From Eubacteriales Family XIII. Incertae Sedis bacterium (GTDB taxonomy: Bacteria > Bacillota > Clostridia > Peptostreptococcales > Anaerovoracaceae): a DNA stretch of 5,220 bases. The first letter of the stretch is position 1; the number at the start of each line of letters is the position of its first letter. A model generated the notes under the pieces. The model was not told the DNA's origin and did no database searches. It saw only the letters and a program-made list of their open reading frames with translations. A program made the translations under genes and the position numbers. Below are positions 1 to 5,165 of this stretch, piece by piece. The stretch lies in NCBI GenBank assembly GCA_031263875.1, contig JAISEX010000034.1:1-5220 (forward strand), in the 5' to 3' direction.

Positions 1-1
1 G

Positions 2-196
2 CTTGATATCGCAGAGATTGAGATTAACATTATGACGACACAGTGCCTTGGTCGACGTATAGATGACATTGAAGCATTGCGAAGTGAACTGGCATCCTGG
101 GAAATGGACAGAAATATGACGCCAAAGAAGATTGATTGGCAATTCTCCACGGATGAGGCAAGAATTAAACTGAAAAAACTCTATCCGAATATTTAG
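2..196 (+). CDS. IS630-family transposase, C-terminal end (5' end outside window)
   Basis: The frame starting at base 2 is open to a TAG at 194-196 and encodes the last 64 residues of a protein that enters from the left. The text is typical of the C-terminus of IS630-family (Tc1/mariner-like, DDE) transposases: an LDIAEIEINIM segment, then CLGRRIDDIEALRSEL, then a Trp/Lys/Asp-rich stretch (KKIDWQFSTDEARIKL), ending KLYPNI. The last catalytic acidic residue of the DDE triad normally lies just upstream and is not seen, so whether the gene is intact cannot be judged. Base composition is clearly more AT-rich than the genes to the right, as expected for an acquired element. IS630 elements insert at TA. 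A TA at 211-212 just after TGACGCAAGTCAC (198-210) could mark the right end of the element, but the left end is needed to confirm that. Identification is from recognised C-terminal wording, not from a search. Confidence 0.85.
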   Translation, partial: LDIAEIEINIMTTQCLGRRIDDIEALRSELASWEMDRNMTPKKIDWQFSTDEARIKLKKLYPNI

Positions 197-300
197 ATGA
201 CGCAAGTCACTAGCAGCCGCGGCGCGGTTGCAGACATAAGCATATTCCACGAAATGGAAACGCGGTATTTCGCATTTCTCGCTCTCGTTCTGAGCGCTGT

Positions 301-338
301 GGCCGGAGCGAAGCGCAGCCCCGCAGAGCCCGGTGGGG
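301..338 (+). repeat. GC-rich dispersed repeat, copy 1 (inverted relative to copy 2 at 4891-4918)
   Basis: Bases 317-338 are the exact reverse complement of 4891-4912 (22 of 22). The match resumes at 301-306 with 4913-4918 if a 10-nt block (307-316, containing AGCGAAGCG) is treated as absent from copy 2. A weaker flanking similarity, 15 of 19, links 266-284 to the complement of 5028-5046. Two copies in opposite orientation, both in non-coding DNA, suggest a dispersed intergenic repeat family rather than a gene remnant. The copy also contains perfect 8-bp arms GCAGCCCC (315-322) and GGGGCTGC (335-342), so it can fold as a hairpin. Confidence 0.75.
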
Positions 339-366
339 CTGCCTTGTTGTGCTGGAAGCCTTTTTT
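337..366 (+). terminator. Probable rho-independent terminator downstream of the transposase
   Basis: Arms GGCTGCC (337-343) and GGAAGCC (354-360) pair with one mismatch around a 10-nt loop and are followed immediately by six T residues (361-366), then GTTGTT. This is the standard layout of an intrinsic terminator on the plus strand. It lies about 140 bases after the transposase stop and would insulate yebC from IS transcription. The 5' arm overlaps the hairpin formed by the GC-rich repeat (315-342), so the two folds compete. The stem is short and has a mismatch, so strength is uncertain. Confidence 0.5.
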
Positions 367-387
367 GTTGTTAAAATATTAACGATT

Positions 388-541
388 GGGCCGTCTCATT
401 TATTTCGGGACAGCCCCATGCGCCCGGAATAAATCACGGGTAAGCGAAACCGTGGGTACGTTCGCGTTGACGTTACGCAAGCAATGTTCCGGTGGCAGCG
501 GAATTACGGGAAAACCCGCGCGAAACCTGTGGGAATCGCGT
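388..541. other. Run of consecutive hairpin-forming sequences, function unknown
   Basis: Several self-complementary segments follow one another. Arms 388-397 and 407-416 pair with one mismatch and one G-U. Arms 398-409 and 423-434 give a 12-bp stem with one G-U and exclude the first fold because both use 407-409. CACGG (435-439) pairs with CCGTG (450-454), CGGG (507-510) with CCCG (515-518) across an AAAA loop, and CGCGA (519-523) with TCGCG (536-540). The segment lies upstream of the yebC promoter, so it is not part of the leader made from that promoter. It could be a remnant of a mobile element end or a structured RNA. I recognise no known RNA family. Confidence 0.4.
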
Positions 542-569
542 CATTATGAGGCAGCGAAACACCATTTTA

Positions 570-578
570 TGCTATAAT
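570..578 (+). promoter_or_regulatory. Extended -10 promoter for yebC
   Basis: TGCTATAAT is a perfect extended -10 element (TGn followed by TATAAT at 573-578). No good -35 box lies at 16-18 bp spacing (GGCAGC at 550-555 is poor), which the TG extension can compensate for in housekeeping-sigma promoters. Transcription would start near 584-586, giving a leader of about 50 nt before the ATG of yebC. It is the best promoter-like sequence in the window. Confidence 0.65.
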
Positions 579-626
579 AAGGCGTAAGGACAGTAAGGCT
601 TCGTTATGGGGCCGGCGGATTGGAAA

Positions 627-632
627 GAGAGG
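627..632 (+). promoter_or_regulatory. Ribosome binding site setting the yebC start
   Basis: GAGAGG lies 5 nt before the ATG at 638. An in-frame TTG at 620 would add six residues (MEREAA), but it has no purine-rich site at proper distance, and family members begin at the MGRHG or MAGHS position. The ATG at 638 is therefore preferred. Confidence 0.65.
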
Positions 633-637
633 CGGCA

Positions 638-1366
638 ATGGGCAGACACGGTACGATAGCCGGGCGCAAGGCGGCGCAGGACGCGAAGCGCGGCGCGATG
701 TTCACGAAATACACAAGGGCGATTATGATGGCGGCGAAGGCCGGCGGCGACCCGGAATACAACGCTTCTCTGAAAAACGCGATAGAGCGCGCGAAGGCGA
801 TCAATCTGCCGAAGGATAAGATCACGCAGGCGATCAAGAAGGGCACGGGCGAGCTGGAGGGCGAAACCTATGAGGAACTCTCGTATGAGGGGTACGGGCC
901 CGGCGGCGTCGCTATCGTGGTGGACGTCTTGACGGATAATAAGAACCGCACGAATTCCGCTATCAAGCATATTTTCGATAAACACAACGGCAATCTCGGA
1001 ACGCCGGGTTGCGTTGCGTATATGTTCGAGCGCAAGGGTGTGATCCTTATCGAGCAGACCGACGGCGTCGACGAGGACACGTTGATGGAGGCGGCTCTCG
1101 ACGCGGGCGCGGACGATTTTAAGGCGGAGGATGAGCTTTTCGAGGTGCTGACGTCGACGGAGGATTTTCACGCCGTTGCCGATGCGCTGCGCGAGGCGGG
1201 CTACGAGCTTGCGGAGGCGGATATCGAGCAGGTGGCGAGCATTGAGGCGGAACCCAAGACCGAGAGCGAGCTGAAGTCACTGACAAAGCTGATCGATGCG
1301 CTGGAGGAAAACGACGACGTGCAGAAGGTGTATACGAACAGCACGGTGGAATTCGGCGCCGAATAG
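638..1366 (+). CDS. yebC: YebC/PmpR (TACO1) family regulatory protein
   Basis: The 242-residue product has the usual family length (about 240-250) and its full architecture. The N-terminal helical domain opens with MGRHGTIAGRKAAQDAKRG and includes FTKYTRAIMMAAKAGGDPEYN and RAKAINLPKDKITQAIKKGTGE. Two mixed alpha/beta domains follow, with the signature YEELSYEGYGPGGVAIVVDVLTDNKNRT split over about residues 87-114, the segment GGNLGT-like NGNLGTPGCVAYMF, and an acidic C-terminus with LIDALEENDDVQKVYTN. The family was described as DNA-binding transcription regulators (PmpR). Some members, and mitochondrial TACO1, have since been linked to helping ribosomes through difficult proline-containing stretches, so the exact role here is open. 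It is cytoplasmic. It appears monocistronic: it has its own extended -10 promoter, and a 190-nt gap follows. Codon use matches the genes to the right, not the transposase. Confidence 0.95.
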   Translation: MGRHGTIAGRKAAQDAKRGAMFTKYTRAIMMAAKAGGDPEYNASLKNAIERAKAINLPKDKITQAIKKGTGELEGETYEELSYEGYGPGGVAIVVDVLTDNKNRTNSAIKHIFDKHNGNLGTPGCVAYMFERKGVILIEQTDGVDEDTLMEAALDAGADDFKAEDELFEVLTSTEDFHAVADALREAGYELAEADIEQVASIEAEPKTESELKSLTKLIDALEENDDVQKVYTNSTVEFGAE

Positions 1367-1388
1367 GTGCGGTATAACGGTAGCAGGC

Positions 1389-1421
1389 CGCCGGTTCGCA
1401 AAGTTTTTGAAGTTACCGGCG
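1389..1421 (+). other. Hairpin shortly after yebC stop
   Basis: CGCCGGT (1389-1395) and ACCGGCG (1415-1421) form a perfect 7-bp stem with a 19-nt loop, 22 nt after the yebC stop codon. The only T-run (TTTTT, 1404-1408) is in the loop rather than after the stem, so this is not a canonical intrinsic terminator. It may protect the 3' end of the yebC message or terminate weakly. Confidence 0.4.
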
Positions 1422-1445
1422 CTAAGGGGTTTCATGTTACGGTAC

Positions 1446-1462
1446 GCTGATGTATAATCAGC
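1446..1462 (+). promoter_or_regulatory. Candidate -10 box inside a palindrome, upstream of the ATPase gene
   Basis: TATAAT (1453-1458) is a consensus -10 hexamer about 100 nt before the ATPase start. It sits inside a perfect inverted repeat, GCTGAT (1446-1451) and ATCAGC (1457-1462). A -35 box at normal spacing is weak (TTCATG, 1431-1436). If active, transcription would start near 1465 and leave a leader of about 90 nt for the three-gene run. The palindrome could be an operator, but this is inference. Confidence 0.4.
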
Positions 1463-1544
1463 ACAGAGGTATTATCTCGGCTGCGCTTCCTGCTATGAGT
1501 TGCCGGGGTAATAATGTCGGGGAAGTCGCCGGCGCTGCGCGGCG

Positions 1545-1551
1545 AAAGGAG
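1545..1551 (+). promoter_or_regulatory. Strong ribosome binding site of the ATPase gene, beside a hairpin
   Basis: AAAGGAG lies 5 nt before the ATG at 1557, a strong Gram-positive-type site that fixes the start. Immediately upstream, TCGCCG (1526-1531) pairs with CGGCGA (1540-1545), a 6-bp stem whose 3' arm ends at the first base of this site. A fold here could modulate ribosome access, but the core GGAG stays unpaired. Confidence 0.6.
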
Positions 1552-1556
1552 TAAAT

Positions 1557-1988
1557 ATGGTAAATTTGCTTGTAGGCCATAAGGGAACTGGCAAGACAAA
1601 GACGATGATCGATTTCGCAAACAGGCGCGCGGAACAGAGCGACGGCCACGTGGTGTTTGTGAATAAGAATCAGCGTCTTATGTATGATCTGATTCACGAG
1701 ATCAGGATCGTCTGTATGGATGATTACGATGAAATCACGAACAGCGATGAATATATCGGGTTCTTGTATGGGATCATCAGCTCCGATCATGATATTGACG
1801 CGATATTTATCGACAGTATTTTGAAACACGCCGACGTGAACAAGGCGGATATCCCCGAATTTCTCGCGCGGCTGAAGGTCATAAGCGATCAGCACGATAT
1901 AGATTTTATCGTCAGCCTCAGCGCCGATCTCGACGAACTCGGCGATGAGGTGCAGGACTTCCATCTGCTTCCGCATGACGGTAACTGA
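1557..1988 (+). CDS. Small P-loop ATPase of unknown function (often annotated PilT-like in Clostridia)
   Basis: The 143-residue protein is essentially one minimal P-loop NTPase domain. Walker A is at the N-terminus (GHKGTGKT, residues 7-14). A strand carrying HVVFVNKNQ (31-39) follows, then a conserved YDLIHEIRIVCMDDYDEI segment (43-60), a Walker B-like strand AIFID (82-86), and a further strand DFIVSLSAD (116-124) that could carry the sensor residue. There is no signal peptide or membrane segment, so it is probably cytoplasmic. Similar short proteins are widespread in Clostridia, where they are called twitching motility protein PilT or hypothetical. They are far shorter than true PilT and lack its Asp/His boxes, so a pilus role should not be assumed. 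The gene opens a tight run: its TGA (1986-1988) is 8 nt before the radical SAM gene. The partner and substrate are unknown. Confidence 0.85.
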   Translation: MVNLLVGHKGTGKTKTMIDFANRRAEQSDGHVVFVNKNQRLMYDLIHEIRIVCMDDYDEITNSDEYIGFLYGIISSDHDIDAIFIDSILKHADVNKADIPEFLARLKVISDQHDIDFIVSLSADLDELGDEVQDFHLLPHDGN

Positions 1989-1996
1989 GAGGTGTT

Positions 1997-3847
1997 ATGG
2001 CGATACATCCGTTACCGATGACACGTGAAGAATTGAGCAAAACGGGCGCCGAAGCGCCCGATTTTGTTATTGTGACGGGGGATCAGTACATCGATCATCC
2101 GTCGTTCGGCGCGGCTGTGATCGGGCGTGTTCTGGAGGCTGCGGGATATTCCGTGGGGATCATCTCGCGGCCCGATGCGGGCGAGGCCGCGGACTTCGGG
2201 CGCTTTGGCCGCCCGCGCCTGGCCTTTCTCATCACCGCGGGCAGCGTGGACTCTCTTGTCGCGAATTACTCCGCGAACAAACGCCGCCGGCGCGCGGGCG
2301 GGCCGGTCTCCGGCAGGAGGCCCGGCGCCCTTCCCGACAGGGCCTGCATCGTCTACACAAACAGGTGCAAGGAATTATATAAGGACGTCCCCGTCGTACT
2401 CGGCGGGATCGAGGCAAGTCTTCGCCGGCTCGCTCATTATGATTATTGGTCGGATAAGGTGCGGCGCTCGGTCCTCCTCGACAGCAAGGCCGATCTGCTC
2501 GTCTACGGCATGGGCGAGCGCGCCATCGTCGAAATAGCAAACGCGCTGAATGACGGTTTCGCGGCGCGGGATATCACGTGGATCGCCGGCACGGTGTTCC
2601 GCGCGCCGAAAGACGCGGATGGCAGTTCAGCGCTTCCGGCGGCCGCGATCGTTCTTCCGCCGTACGCGCGCCTGACGGATAAGGCCGCCTATCTCGACAG
2701 CTTCGTTTTGAAATACGATAACGCGGACGCGGCGTGCGCAAAGCCGCTCGCCGAGGAATATGACGCGGGGACATATGTCGTTCAGAATCCGCCGCAGCCG
2801 CCGCTGTCAACTTCCGAGCTTGACGCGGTCTATGATCTGCCGTACAGCTACGGCGCCCATCCATCCTATGCCGCGAGGGGCGAGAACGTGCCCGCGCTGA
2901 ACGAAATACAGTTCAGCATTTCGCACGTGCGCGGCTGTTACGGCGGCTGCGCTTTCTGCGCGATCACCTATCATCAGGGGCGCATTCCGACGGGGCGCAG
3001 CGCCAAGTCCGTGGTGCGCGAAGCGAAGAAGATGGCGGCGCATCCGGGTTTCAAAGGATACATCCACGACGTCGGTGGCCCGACGGCAAATATAATGGGC
3101 CCCGCCTGCGCGAAGCAGCGGAGCGGCAACACCTGTCTGCGTAAATATTGCCTCTGGCCGAATGTCTGCGACCGACTCGATCCCGATCACGGCGCGTATC
3201 TGCATATGCTGCGCGCGGTCGCCGGTGTGGACGGCGTGAAAAAGGTCTTTGTGCGGTCCGGCATCCGGCACGATCTCGTCGCATCTGACCGCGTAAACGG
3301 CAAAAAATTTATGCGCGAGCTTGCGGCGAATCACGTCAGCGGGCTGCTGAAGACCGCGCCGGAACATTTTTCGCCCGCGACGCTCCGCGCTATGCGCAAG
3401 CCGGGGAAAGAGGTCTACGATATATTCTGCCGCGAATTTGAGGCCGCGGACACGGCGGCGCTGACGGCGGCGCGCAACAAGGGCGAGAAGCGCAGCAAGC
3501 AATATATCTTGCCATATTTTATCAGCGGGCATCCGGGCTCCACGCTGCGCGACGCCCTCAACCTGACGCTCGCGATCGAAAAAAGCGGCGCGATAGTGCC
3601 CGACCAGATACAGGATTTCTATCCGACGCCGGGCACGCTGTCAACCTGTCTGTATTACACGGGCGTGGATCCGTTTACGCGCGAGCCCGTTCCCGTGCCG
3701 GGGCGCGACCCTGCCCTGCCGAACGAACGCGAATTGCAACGCGCGTTATTACATCATAATAAGTCCGAAAACAGCAGGCTCGTGCGGAAGGCGCTCGATA
3801 TCCTCGGCGTGTCCGCGGCGGAACTCGGGTGGAGGCTGCGGCCATGA
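1997..3847 (+). CDS. ygiQ: YgiQ family (UPF0313) radical SAM protein
   Basis: The 616-residue protein matches the YgiQ/UPF0313 family over its length. The N-terminus (LPMTREEL, then DFVIVTGDQYIDHPSFGAAV at about residues 22-41) is the family's typical opening and supports the ATG at 1997. It is followed by PVVLGGIEASLRRLAHYDYW and DSKADLLVYGMGERAIVEIA, a cobalamin-binding-like N-terminal region. The radical SAM cluster motif is C314-x3-C318-x2-C321 (GCYGGCAFCAI). Next comes DVGGPTANIMGPAC and four more cysteines (371, 380, 385, 391), then the rest of the barrel with LLKTAPEHFSP and YILPYFISGHPGST. The E. coli protein is longer at the C-terminus; this one has the shorter form common in Firmicutes. 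It should bind a 4Fe-4S cluster and S-adenosylmethionine, but the substrate is not known for the family. The site GAGAGG is only 4 nt from the ATG. The gene follows the ATPase by 8 nt and overlaps the methyltransferase by 4 bases, so co-expression is likely. Confidence 0.94.
   Translation: MAIHPLPMTREELSKTGAEAPDFVIVTGDQYIDHPSFGAAVIGRVLEAAGYSVGIISRPDAGEAADFGRFGRPRLAFLITAGSVDSLVANYSANKRRRRAGGPVSGRRPGALPDRACIVYTNRCKELYKDVPVVLGGIEASLRRLAHYDYWSDKVRRSVLLDSKADLLVYGMGERAIVEIANALNDGFAARDITWIAGTVFRAPKDADGSSALPAAAIVLPPYARLTDKAAYLDSFVLKYDNADAACAKPLAEEYDAGTYVVQNPPQPPLSTSELDAVYDLPYSYGAHPSYAARGENVPALNEIQFSISHVRGCYGGCAFCAITYHQGRIPTGRSAKSVVREAKKMAAHPGFKGYIHDVGGPTANIMGPACAKQRSGNTCLRKYCLWPNVCDRLDPDHGAYLHMLRAVAGVDGVKKVFVRSGIRHDLVASDRVNGKKFMRELAANHVSGLLKTAPEHFSPATLRAMRKPGKEVYDIFCREFEAADTAALTAARNKGEKRSKQYILPYFISGHPGSTLRDALNLTLAIEKSGAIVPDQIQDFYPTPGTLSTCLYYTGVDPFTREPVPVPGRDPALPNERELQRALLHHNKSENSRLVRKALDILGVSAAELGWRLRP
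3831..3835 (+). promoter_or_regulatory. Ribosome binding site inside ygiQ, setting the methyltransferase start
   Basis: GGAGG, within the last codons of ygiQ, is 8 nt before the ATG at 3844. An in-frame GTG at 3829 would add five residues (MEAAA) but has no purine-rich site. The ATG overlaps the ygiQ stop as ATGA, the usual arrangement for translational coupling. Confidence 0.7.
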
Positions 3848-4785
3848 AGACGCCGCCCGATTTCGCGCGAATATTATCGGGCGCGGAGCGGATGTGGCGC
3901 AATGCGCCAGCGCTCGCCGTGAATTCCGGCGCGCCGAATCCTGCCGAAACCAATCTTATTATCACCGCCGACAATCTCGCGGCGTCAAGGTATTTGCTTG
4001 ACACGATTTCGCCCGGCGGCGGGATTCGTCCGCGGCTCGTCTATATGGATCCGCCGTTCTATACCAAGATGGATTATGCCGCGAAAATGCCGGACGGCCG
4101 GGAAACTGCGGCGTTCAGCGATGCCGTAAACCAGAGCTTTGAGGACTATCTCACGGATATCGCCGCCCGAATCTGTGCCGCGCACGAACTGCTCGCGGCG
4201 GACGGCGCTCTGTGGCTGCACCTCGATCATCACGCTGTCCATTACGCGAAACTGCTCGCGGATTGCATTTTCGGCGGGCCCAAACATCTGATAAACGAGG
4301 TCATCTGGCAGTATAAGAGCGGCGGCGCGACGAAGAAACGGTTCTCGCGCAAACACGACACGCTGCTGTTTTACGCGAAAAATCCGAACCGGTACACGTT
4401 TTTCCCACTGACGGAAAAGTCCTATAACCGCGGTAAACGGCGCTACGGATTCAAGGGCGTCAACGAATACCGCGACGACGAGGGCTGGTTTACGGTGGTG
4501 AACATGAAGGACGTGTGGCGGATCGATATGGTGGGCCGGACTTCGCGCGAACGCACGGGCTACGCGACGCAAAAACCTGTGGCGCTGCTCGAGCGCATCA
4601 TCGCTTCGTGCAGCGGGGCGGGCGAACTCTGCGTCGATTTCTTCGGCGGCGCGGGCACGTTGGCTGCCGCTGCGGAAGGGCTCGGCCGAAGGTGGATCAG
4701 CATCGATCAAAATCCGCTCGCAGGCGAACTGACGGCACAGCGCCTGACCGAACAGGGCGCGACGTTTGGGGAGATACGGGGGTAG
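3844..4785 (+). CDS. Solitary site-specific DNA methyltransferase, beta class (probably N6-adenine)
   Basis: The 313-residue protein belongs to the N6/N4 DNA methyltransferase family (PF01555-type fold), with motifs in beta-class order. Catalytic motif IV is DPPF (69-72). The central part carries VIWQYKSGGATKKRFSRKHDTLLFYAKN (split over 153-180), as in type III Mod-like enzymes. DVWRIDM (223-229) leads into motif X TGYATQKP (238-245). The SAM-binding motif I is DFFGGAGT (265-272), followed by WISIDQNP (284-291). DPPF with this order usually means adenine N6 methylation rather than cytosine N4 (SPPY). The enzyme should transfer a methyl group from SAM to a short DNA site; the site cannot be read from the sequence. 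It is much smaller than full type III Mod proteins, and the recognition region between motifs IV and X is compact. No restriction gene is adjacent, so it is probably an orphan enzyme. It is coupled to ygiQ by ATGA. Confidence 0.92.
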   Translation: MKTPPDFARILSGAERMWRNAPALAVNSGAPNPAETNLIITADNLAASRYLLDTISPGGGIRPRLVYMDPPFYTKMDYAAKMPDGRETAAFSDAVNQSFEDYLTDIAARICAAHELLAADGALWLHLDHHAVHYAKLLADCIFGGPKHLINEVIWQYKSGGATKKRFSRKHDTLLFYAKNPNRYTFFPLTEKSYNRGKRRYGFKGVNEYRDDEGWFTVVNMKDVWRIDMVGRTSRERTGYATQKPVALLERIIASCSGAGELCVDFFGGAGTLAAAAEGLGRRWISIDQNPLAGELTAQRLTEQGATFGEIRG

Positions 4786-4805
4786 CCGCAGATGATTTGG
4801 GCGCA

Positions 4806-4895
4806 TGGGGCGCTCAAAATAATTTCGTATACAATCGCGAAGAAGTTTTCCACGCAGACATTTACGAAGAACGACCACTTATTTTGAGCGCCCCA
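4806..4895. repeat. 90-bp element with perfect 17-bp terminal inverted repeats (MITE-like)
   Basis: TGGGGCGCTCAAAATAA (4806-4822) is the exact reverse complement of 4879-4895, with a 56-nt centre that is more AT-rich and contains two direct CGAAGAA copies (4838-4844, 4865-4871). Such long perfect ends around a short non-coding core fit a miniature inverted-repeat element or a long-stem RNA hairpin. It starts 20 nt after the methyltransferase stop. No flanking target-site duplication is evident, and the right arm runs into the dispersed GC-rich repeat, which weakens a simple transposon reading. It might also serve as a 3' stem for the methyltransferase transcript. Confidence 0.6.
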
Positions 4896-4918
4896 CCGGG
4901 CTCTGCGGGGCTCCGGCC
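4891..4918 (-). repeat. GC-rich dispersed repeat, copy 2
   Basis: Bases 4891-4912 match the complement of 317-338 exactly, and 4913-4918 match the complement of 301-306 after loss of a 10-nt block present in copy 1. Copy 2 overlaps the right inverted arm of the 90-bp element by five bases (4891-4895), so the two structures may be parts of one larger repeat unit. Confidence 0.75.
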
Positions 4919-5123
4919 CCGGCGCGTGGGGCGAGCGCGTAAGAAGTGGATCGCTTCGCTCTGTACTCCCCATTCCACCTTCCGATTGCTCCCGCGCCGT
5001 GGCTGCTTCGCACCCCTCCGATCCCGTGCGCGAAAAATGCGAGAAAGATAAACTACCCGTCCGTCCTTCTGACGGCGAACCCGTTTCTTGCGCGGGCGGC
5101 CCCCACAAGCGAGAAACGAAAAT

Positions 5124-5148
5124 CGGCATAAGCATTCTCATTATGCCG
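5124..5148 (-). terminator. Rho-independent terminator for the minus-strand gene at the right edge
   Basis: CGGCATAA (5124-5131) and TTATGCCG (5141-5148) form a perfect 8-bp stem with a 9-nt loop. Read on the minus strand, the stem is followed by the T-rich tail ATTTTCGTTTCT; on the plus strand there is no T-run. It lies 17 nt beyond the minus-strand stop codon at 5166-5168, the expected place. The tail is interrupted by C and G, so efficiency may be moderate. Confidence 0.55.
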
Positions 5149-5165
5149 TCCACGCACCGTCCCCC

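Larger units (their letters stand above)
197..637. other. Non-coding interval between IS630 element and yebC
   Basis: About 440 bases with no convincing gene: the short open frames here have no good ribosome binding site and read as low-complexity, Arg/Ala-rich translations. In order, the interval holds a possible IS right end near 198-212, a GC-rich dispersed repeat (about 266-338), a probable rho-independent terminator (337-366), a run of hairpin-forming sequences (388-541), and the extended -10 promoter and leader of yebC (from 570). The AT-rich patch at 361-385 separates the terminator from the hairpin run. Confidence 0.6.
4786..5123. other. Non-coding interval between convergent genes, rich in repeat sequence
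   Basis: No convincing gene lies in these roughly 340 bases. The open frames on either strand translate as Arg/Ser/Pro-rich text without family wording, and one on the minus strand runs into the methyltransferase gene. The left part is a 90-bp element with perfect 17-bp inverted ends (4806-4895). It is joined to the second copy of the GC-rich repeat (4891-4918). Beyond that lie GC-rich blocks containing CGCTTCGCT (4952-4960) and a stretch (5028-5046) resembling 266-284 on the opposite strand. The interval looks like a composite of dispersed non-coding repeats placed where two genes converge. Confidence 0.55.

Noticed and set aside
197..577. Two short plus-strand open frames (61 and 63 residues) before yebC
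   Set aside because: They span the repeat, terminator and hairpins, have no good ribosome binding site, and give unremarkable text. The first begins directly after the transposase stop by chance.
2807..3532. 241-residue open frame on the minus strand inside ygiQ
   Set aside because: It is antisense to a clearly recognised radical SAM gene, Arg/Ala-rich as expected for a shadow frame in GC-rich DNA, and matches no family I know.
3985..4878. 297-residue open frame on the minus strand across the methyltransferase
   Set aside because: It lies opposite intact methyltransferase motifs, has Arg-rich low-information text, and no convincing ribosome binding site.
4707..5153. 148-residue open frame on the minus strand over the methyltransferase end and the repeat region
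   Set aside because: It runs through the inverted-repeat element and the dispersed repeat and then antisense into the methyltransferase. Its start overlaps the terminator hairpin at 5124-5148. Its composition is not protein-like.
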